DNA of 64,000 nucleotides from an uncultured Kordiimonas sp. GTDB taxonomy: Bacteria; Pseudomonadota; Alphaproteobacteria; Sphingomonadales; Kordiimonadaceae. The position numbers and the translations under genes were made by a program. The notes under the pieces were generated by a model. It was not told the DNA's origin and searched no databases. It saw only the letters and a program-made list of their open reading frames with translations. Shown here piece by piece: positions 59,205-64,000 of this stretch. Position 1 is the stretch's first letter, and each line of letters starts with the position of its first letter. The stretch spans positions 497,529 to 561,528 of the forward strand of contig CANLMI010000002.1 in assembly GCA_947492375.1 (NCBI GenBank). The letters run 5' to 3'.

Positions 59205-60065
59205 ATAGATATTTCGACTGAACTTTTTGCGTCCGCGCTTATACTGATTTCGGCTGCGCTCCACGCTATATGGAATGCAGCCGTTAAAAAATCACCAGAT
59301 AAATTACCAATCATGGTTTTTATCATGGCGTACGGCGGAATAATATTTATCCCGTTTGTTTTCTTAGTTCCATTTCCCGATAATCAACTTTGGCTTTGGA
59401 TTGTTTTGTCAGCGGGTATTCATCTTTTATACCAGATTTCCCTGACAAAGATGCATGAAACCAGCCCACTTTCCTATGCCTACCCAATTGCCAGAGGAAC
59501 AGGGCCACTGATTGTTGTTATATTTTCGTACCTATTTCTTCACGAAAACCTTCAATTACTGGAAGCCTTGTTCATTTGCACGTTGATTAGCGGCATATTT
59601 CTTACCATCAAATCTGGTTCAATCAATCACGGCCATCAACATACGAAATTACATATACAATACCCTTTACTCACTGGCATCATGATTGCCAGTTACACAC
59701 TTGTAGATGCTCATGCTGTCAAACAAAGCAGCAATATTTTTACATTTATTATTTGGTCAGGGTTTGTCCAGTCGCCGCTATTGTTAATCGTCGCACTTAA
59801 AGCGCGCGGCCCCAAAATCTTAAAACAGTCGCTCGCCATTTGGAAATATGGCCTGCCCACCACCTTGGTCGCACAAGGCGGATATGCACTGGCCCTCACT
59901 GCCTATAGCATTGGTAATGTGGGAGAAATTGCAGCTCTAAGGGAAACAAGTATTCTATTTGCAGGTATACTTGGATACTATTGGCTCAAAGAACCAATAT
60001 CCAACAGGAAAGCTTTAGCTTTGACCATAATATTTATAAGCGCCATCGCAGTGACAATATTTTAA
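59205..60065 (+). CDS. EamA/DMT-family transporter with no canonical start codon
   Basis: Ten-helix drug/metabolite transporter, 286 aa if read from 59205. The reading frame is continuous with the aminotransferase gene and separated from it by one TAG. The family-like first helix (STELFASALILISAALHAIW) is encoded at about 59214-59273, but no ATG, GTG or TTG precedes it. The first ATG is 59313, inside the second half of the first repeat, which would lose helix 1. An ATA at 59205 has AGG eight bases upstream and lies where homologues begin (M-D-I-S). Either a non-standard start, a mutation of ATG to ATA, or read-through of the TAG. Other segments: MHETSPLSYAYPIARGTGP and GNVGEIAALRETSILFAGIL, both typical. 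Confidence 0.75.
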   Translation: MDISTELFASALILISAALHAIWNAAVKKSPDKLPIMVFIMAYGGIIFIPFVFLVPFPDNQLWLWIVLSAGIHLLYQISLTKMHETSPLSYAYPIARGTGPLIVVIFSYLFLHENLQLLEALFICTLISGIFLTIKSGSINHGHQHTKLHIQYPLLTGIMIASYTLVDAHAVKQSSNIFTFIIWSGFVQSPLLLIVALKARGPKILKQSLAIWKYGLPTTLVAQGGYALALTAYSIGNVGEIAALRETSILFAGILGYYWLKEPISNRKALALTIIFISAIAVTIF

Positions 60066-60081
60066 TCTAAAAAATAGATTA
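60063..60081. promoter_or_regulatory. 7-bp inverted repeat upstream of dps
   Basis: TAATCTA (60063-60069), AAAAA, TAGATTA (60075-60081). It begins at the EamA stop codon and lies about 95 bases before dps. It may be a weak hairpin end or a regulatory site. Confidence 0.4.
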
Positions 60082-60176
60082 TTATCATAAAATATATCAA
60101 TTTTATTAATTAATATATTTTACATATATTGTTCACCAGATAACAACAGTAAAATCAATACTCCGAGGGAATACCA

Positions 60177-60644
60177 ATGACTGATCAAACAATCTTCAAA
60201 AATGCCAAACCAGAAATTGCAGAGGCTTTAAAGCCAATATTAGCTGACACAGTTTTACTATATACGCTTACTCAAAATGTCCATTGGAATGTTACAGGCC
60301 CGCTATTTCAACCTGTACATGCCCTAACCGAAGAGCAATATACAGAGCTTGCTACTGCAATTGACGAGCTTGCTGAACGCATTAGAAGCTTAGGGTCAAA
60401 AGCCCCTGCAACATTAAAAGCCTTCATCAACCTCGGCAATATTGATGATGGTGATGAAAACGCGTCTGCTGAACAAATGGTAATATCGCTTATTAACGCC
60501 AACGAAACTATCGCTGATAGAATCCGCCCGATTGTTAGCAAAGCTGGTAACTCTGGCGATGAAGTAACCGCTGGCCTATTAACAGACCGCCTGACAGTTC
60601 ATGAAAAAGCTGTCTGGATGCTTAATGCAATGATTGGAAAATAA
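60177..60644 (+). CDS. dps: Dps family DNA-binding ferritin-like protein
   Basis: 155 aa. The ferroxidase ligands have the standard spacing: His36 (NVHWNVTGPLF), His48, Asp63 and Glu67 (AIDELAERIR). It forms a 12-mer that oxidises and stores iron and protects DNA from peroxides. The ATG follows CCGAGGGAAT. It is placed upstream of feoAB, giving an iron storage and iron uptake neighbourhood, but a terminator separates them. Confidence 0.96.
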   Translation: MTDQTIFKNAKPEIAEALKPILADTVLLYTLTQNVHWNVTGPLFQPVHALTEEQYTELATAIDELAERIRSLGSKAPATLKAFINLGNIDDGDENASAEQMVISLINANETIADRIRPIVSKAGNSGDEVTAGLLTDRLTVHEKAVWMLNAMIGK

Positions 60645-60665
60645 GTTAAACCTTCCTCCTGTAAT

Positions 60666-60708
60666 CAGTAAGGTAGCTATTTCCTCCTAAACGCTGCCTT
60701 ACTGTTTT
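60666..60708 (+). terminator. rho-independent terminator after dps
   Basis: 12-bp stem CAGTAAGGTAGC (60666-60677) / GCTGCCTTACTG (60693-60704), one U-G pair, followed by TTTT. It isolates dps from feoAB. Confidence 0.88.
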
Positions 60709-60784
60709 GATAACTAACTGTTTCACAAGATTGCTATCCCAATGCTTATCGCTTGCTGTCATTAATCATACATGCTAATCGACG

Positions 60785-60807
60785 TTATTAAGAACCACTC
60801 TTAATAA
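60785..60807. promoter_or_regulatory. candidate iron-responsive operator: perfect 9-bp dyad upstream of feoA
   Basis: TTATTAAGA (60785-60793), ACCAC, TCTTAATAA (60799-60807), ending 31 bases before the feoA start. The TTnAGAA-n-TTCTnAA-like centre resembles Irr/ICE-type elements more than a classic Fur box, but the match is loose. Confidence 0.5.
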
Positions 60808-60838
60808 ATTATTGATGCAATTAAAGCTGAAAGTGTTC

Positions 60839-61120
60839 ATGCTCAAAGATAATATCCCAACAAATTCGGACGCTAATGTACGCCTTGGTACTCTTCAACC
60901 GGGAGCACGTGGCATAATCATAGAAATTGTCACGGCGAACGAAGCTGACATGGTCGATGAAGCAGATCGATTAAGAGAGATTGGCTTTGCTGAAGGCCTA
61001 GACTTTGAAGTAATGCAACAAAGCCCCTTTGGCCAAGACCCAATTGCTGTAGCGGTTGGCGGCATGACAGTCGCTCTACGCCGGCGTGATGCAAACCTTA
61101 TTATTGTTGAGACATTATGA
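60839..61120 (+). CDS. feoA: ferrous iron transport protein A
   Basis: Small SH3-like partner of FeoB, 93 aa from ATG 60839. VRLGTLQPGARGIIIEIV, RLREIGFAEGLDFEVMQQSPFG and GGMTVALRRRDANLIIVE match FeoA. A frame extension of nine residues to 60812 has no ribosome-binding site, and GAAAG lies before the chosen ATG. Its stop overlaps the feoB start by four bases (ATGA). Confidence 0.93.
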   Translation: MLKDNIPTNSDANVRLGTLQPGARGIIIEIVTANEADMVDEADRLREIGFAEGLDFEVMQQSPFGQDPIAVAVGGMTVALRRRDANLIIVETL

Positions 61121-62961
61121 CATCAGATATCCGTATCGCCCTTGTCGGTAATCCAAATTGCGGCAAGTCAGCATTATTTAACGCACTTACAGGCCTCAAA
61201 CAAAAAGTGGCTAATTATCCTGGTGCTACTGTTGAACGAAGAACAGGCCCTCTTCTCGATAATGATACAATTGAATTAATCGACCTTCCTGGCTCATATA
61301 GCTTAACCCCCAGAAGCCCGGACGAAGAAGTGACACGCAATATATTGTTTGGCACTCAAGAAAATGAAGCTAAACCAGATGTTATACTTTGCGTTGTTGA
61401 CGCAACCAATTTGGCACAACACCTTCGTTTTACACTGGAACTCAAGAGCCTTGGCATACCAATGATTTTGGCGCTAAACATGAGCGATTTAGCCGCCCGG
61501 GAACAAATCCAGATCAATGCCAATAAACTTGCTACAAAACTAGGGATACCGGTTATTGAAACCGTAGCAGTTCGTAAAAAAGGCCTTGAGGCTATCAAGA
61601 CTAATATACAAAATATTATAGCTGATAATGAAGGCGCAACTATTGATACATGGGATAGCGTCGCTGCACGACAAAAAGCTGCACGGCAGCTTGCTGCAGA
61701 CGTAACTATCAGCGAAGGAATTGGCCATAAGACCTCACGCACTTTAGACAAGATATTTTTACATCCAGTTCTTGGACTTATTATCTTGTTCTCGCTGTTA
61801 TTCTTTATGTTTCAGGCCGTCTTTTCATGGTCAGAAGTTCCTATGGGCTTAATTGAAGACGGCATTATTTTTCTACAAGGGCTAATTTCAGCAAACCTGA
61901 GTGAAGGGTTTATTGCCAGCTTTTTGTCTGATGGAATACTTGGCGGTGTTGGTAGTGTTATTGTCTTTTTACCCCAGATTATTATTTTATTTGCATTCAC
62001 TTTAACACTGGAATCAACTGGATACATGTCACGCGCGGCCTTTCTGATGGATAAGCTGATGGCATCTGTTGGATTAAACGGTAGAGCTTTTATTCCACTT
62101 TTATCAAGTTTTGCATGTGCCATTCCAGGCATTATGGCTGCACGCGCGATTGCCAACCCCAAAGACCGGCTAACAACAATTTTGATTGCCCCTTTAATGA
62201 CATGCTCAGCACGCATTCCTGTCTATACTGTAATTATCGGAGCCTTCATTCCAAATACAACTGTCGGCAATAGTTTTGTTGGCCTACAAGGCTTAGTAAT
62301 GTTTGGTTTATACCTGATGGGTATTGTATCAGCGCTCATCATCGCAGCAGTATTAAAACGTACTATTGCCAAAGGAAAGCCTACCAGCTTCCTGCTCGAA
62401 CTACCAAAATATCAGGCCCCCAACTTTCGCTTTATCATGGTTGGCTTGATTGAACGTTCACGACTTTTCCTTCGAAGAGCTGGTACAGTTATTATGGGAG
62501 CAACGGTTATACTATGGGCACTCGCCTCATACCCTAATGCTCCTACTGGCTCTGACAAGCCCGACGTTTACCATAGTTTCGCCGGTATGATTGGCCGTGC
62601 GTTAGAAGTTATTTTTGCCCCTATTGGCTTTAACTGGGAAATTTCCATTGCGCTTGTTCCTGGTATGGCTGCCCGTGAAGTCGCAATTTCATCACTTGGA
62701 ACAGTGTATTCCCTCGCTGGTAGCGAAGAAGCCATAGAAACTGGCCTTATTGGCATGTTGAATGGATTATGGTCTCTACCAACTGCACTTGCATTTCTTG
62801 CTTGGTATATTTACGCACCGCAGTGCTTGTCTACAATAGCAGTAACCCGGCGAGAGACGAACGGATGGAAATGGCCGCTATTCATGACAGGCTATTTGTT
62901 TGTAGTTGCCTACATGGCCGCTTTTATCACCTACCAGCTTTCCAGTGCATTGATAGGATGA
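61117..62961 (+). CDS. feoB: ferrous iron transporter FeoB
   Basis: Fe(II) importer with an N-terminal GTPase domain and a C-terminal membrane domain, 614 aa. G1 is VGNPNCGKSALFN, G3 is DLPGSYSLTPRSPDE, G4 is LNMSD. A GDI-like linker (about 165-215) follows, then Gate segments such as ESTGYMSRAAFLMDKLM, SSFACAIPGIMAAR and TCSARIPVYTVII, with the membrane Cys. The C-terminus is shorter than in E. coli and there is no FeoC, as is common in alphaproteobacteria. Coupled to feoA. Confidence 0.97.
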   Translation: MTSDIRIALVGNPNCGKSALFNALTGLKQKVANYPGATVERRTGPLLDNDTIELIDLPGSYSLTPRSPDEEVTRNILFGTQENEAKPDVILCVVDATNLAQHLRFTLELKSLGIPMILALNMSDLAAREQIQINANKLATKLGIPVIETVAVRKKGLEAIKTNIQNIIADNEGATIDTWDSVAARQKAARQLAADVTISEGIGHKTSRTLDKIFLHPVLGLIILFSLLFFMFQAVFSWSEVPMGLIEDGIIFLQGLISANLSEGFIASFLSDGILGGVGSVIVFLPQIIILFAFTLTLESTGYMSRAAFLMDKLMASVGLNGRAFIPLLSSFACAIPGIMAARAIANPKDRLTTILIAPLMTCSARIPVYTVIIGAFIPNTTVGNSFVGLQGLVMFGLYLMGIVSALIIAAVLKRTIAKGKPTSFLLELPKYQAPNFRFIMVGLIERSRLFLRRAGTVIMGATVILWALASYPNAPTGSDKPDVYHSFAGMIGRALEVIFAPIGFNWEISIALVPGMAAREVAISSLGTVYSLAGSEEAIETGLIGMLNGLWSLPTALAFLAWYIYAPQCLSTIAVTRRETNGWKWPLFMTGYLFVVAYMAAFITYQLSSALIG

Positions 62962-62966
62962 TATAA

Positions 62967-62985
62967 ACTCCCGATAACAGGGAGT
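62967..62985 (+). promoter_or_regulatory. 6-bp hairpin covering the ribosome-binding site of the M19 dipeptidase gene
   Basis: ACTCCC (62967-62972), 7-base loop, GGGAGT (62980-62985). The 3' arm contains the GGGAG ribosome-binding site 6 bases before the ATG at 62991. It could damp translation in the feoB read-through transcript. Confidence 0.5.
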
Positions 62986-62990
62986 GCAAT

Positions 62991-64000
62991 ATGAAACGGT
63001 TTTTAACAACATCAGCTTTAGTTTTGTGGGCAATATCAGATACAGTTGCTTTCGATGTAAGTGAAAAGGCAAATGAAATTGCCAAAAACACGCTTATCAT
63101 TGACACTCATATTGATGTGCCTTTTCGCCTGAATGATGGCTGGGTCGATGTGACCAAGGCAACAGAAGGTGGTAATTTTGATTACCCACGCGCGGTAAAA
63201 GGCGGCCTGAACGCTCCCTTTATGTCGATCTATACGCCTGCCACCCTTGATGGTACACCAGAAGCTAAAAGCCATGCTGAACGCATGATTGCAATCGTTG
63301 AAAAAATCGTTGAAACCGCACCAGATCAATTTCAAATCGCACATAGCGTTGCTGACGTAGAAAACGCCTTTTCAAAAGGAATCATTGCCCTGCCAATGGG
63401 CATGGAAAATGGCTCTCCGATCAGCGGCGACCTAGATAATATCGATTATTTTTACAAACGCGGCATTCGCTATGTAACGCTATCGCACTCCAAAGCAAAT
63501 GGTATTTCTGACTCGTCTTATGACGATAACAAGAAATGGAAAGGCCTATCTGATTTTGGCATCAAAGCCGTTGAACGTATGAATAATATCGGAATTATGG
63601 TTGATGTCAGCCACATATCAGATACCGCTTTCTGGAAAGTGATGGAAGTTGCAAAAGCTCCAGTGATAGCCTCCCATTCATCCGCTCGAAAATTCACGCC
63701 AGGTTTTGAACGAAATATGAATGATAAGATGATCAAAGCACTTGCGGAACAAGGCGGCGTCATCATGATTAACTATGGTTCTTCTTTTCTATCCAAAGCC
63801 GCAAACCAATATAATCTCAATGGCATTAAAGCCTATCAAGCATATATCAAATCTGAAGGCCTTAAAAACACACAGGAAGAACAAAACAGTTTCAGAAAGC
63901 GATACGCTGAAGAAACCCCTTACCCATTTGCGACACTTGATGATGTATTAAACCATATTGATCACGTAGTGAAACTTGCAGGCAGCGTTGATTATGTCGG
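62991..64000 (+). CDS. secreted M19 membrane dipeptidase, 3' end cut by window
   Basis: At least 336 aa, open to the window edge. A signal peptide covers about residues 1-20 (MKRFLTTSALVLWAISDTVA). Renal-dipeptidase-type zinc ligands are in place: HxD in LIIDTHIDVPFRL, the bridging Glu in MGMENGSPI, His in MVDVSHISDTAFW and His in PVIASHSSARKF; VKLAGSVDYVG begins the late conserved block. It cleaves dipeptides, including those with a D-residue, in the periplasm. GGGAG ribosome-binding site lies in a small hairpin. 29 bases follow feoB, so partial cotranscription is possible. Confidence 0.94.
   Translation, partial: MKRFLTTSALVLWAISDTVAFDVSEKANEIAKNTLIIDTHIDVPFRLNDGWVDVTKATEGGNFDYPRAVKGGLNAPFMSIYTPATLDGTPEAKSHAERMIAIVEKIVETAPDQFQIAHSVADVENAFSKGIIALPMGMENGSPISGDLDNIDYFYKRGIRYVTLSHSKANGISDSSYDDNKKWKGLSDFGIKAVERMNNIGIMVDVSHISDTAFWKVMEVAKAPVIASHSSARKFTPGFERNMNDKMIKALAEQGGVIMINYGSSFLSKAANQYNLNGIKAYQAYIKSEGLKNTQEEQNSFRKRYAEETPYPFATLDDVLNHIDHVVKLAGSVDYV

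Overview
The window looks like a chromosomal segment of a free-living, aerobic, probably marine alphaproteobacterium with moderately AT-rich DNA. The clues are: the cox block in the order coxB-coxA-ctaB-(small ORF)-ctaG-coxC-SURF1-thrC-M16 peptidase; ispH-thrB-rnhA; an aminoglycoside-phosphotransferase-fold homoserine kinase; an alphaproteobacterial/plant-type glutamate-cysteine ligase; and split gcvPA/gcvPB under a tandem glycine riboswitch. An order such as Kordiimonadales or Emcibacterales would fit the many secreted peptidases and amidohydrolases, but that is inference. I see no rRNA or tRNA gene, insertion sequence, prophage or CRISPR array. Almost everything reads as core or conserved accessory chromosome.

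Layout. 1-1.8 kb: glutathione-dependent formaldehyde detoxification (class III alcohol dehydrogenase, cut by the window edge, plus S-formylglutathione hydrolase). 1.8-5 kb: amino-sugar supply for the cell wall (glmU-glmS). 5-11 kb: single enzymes (phytanoyl-CoA dioxygenase family, secreted amidohydrolase, Old Yellow Enzyme, radical SAM protein, receiver-EAL protein). 11-16 kb: the glycine cleavage operon gcvT-gcvH-gcvPA-gcvPB behind a promoter and a tandem glycine riboswitch, with a strong terminator-like hairpin inside the operon. 16.6-19 kb: ispH-thrB-rnhA. 19-25 kb: M28 peptidase, two-domain DsbA/HCCA-isomerase-like protein, stomatin/NfeD pair, peroxiredoxin, free-standing DsbD-alpha-like protein. 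25-34.6 kb: YqgE, then M16 peptidase, threonine synthase, SURF1 and the aa3-type cytochrome oxidase operon.

35-43 kb: TldD, a small zinc-ribbon membrane protein, YbjQ, a Cys-rich multi-span protein, a flavin-dependent-halogenase-like enzyme, an M1 peptidase and a two-subunit 3-oxoacid CoA-transferase. 43-51 kb: a small membrane protein, inorganic pyrophosphatase, UbiA, an HTH regulator with a membrane partner, RsmE, glutamate-cysteine ligase and several conserved hypotheticals. 51-60 kb: GNAT, a YCII/DGPF protein with an ECF42-like sigma factor, an unknown Lys-rich secreted protein, DUF3179 protein, UvrB, class I aminotransferase and an EamA transporter with an abnormal start. 60-64 kb: iron handling (Dps, FeoA, FeoB) and the start of a secreted M19 dipeptidase.

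The points most worth a second look are: the halogenase-like gene with both family motifs; the ECF42-like/YCII pair with a perfect 12-bp dyad; the EamA gene that follows a class I aminotransferase in frame with no ATG, GTG or TTG over its first membrane helix; the terminator inside the gcv operon; a perfect 9-bp dyad in front of feoAB; and an operator-like dyad over the -10 of the HTH gene. I found no obviously new multi-gene system. The 36.5-37.7 kb cysteine-rich cluster and the 53.2-54.2 kb secreted protein are the least explained coding sequences.
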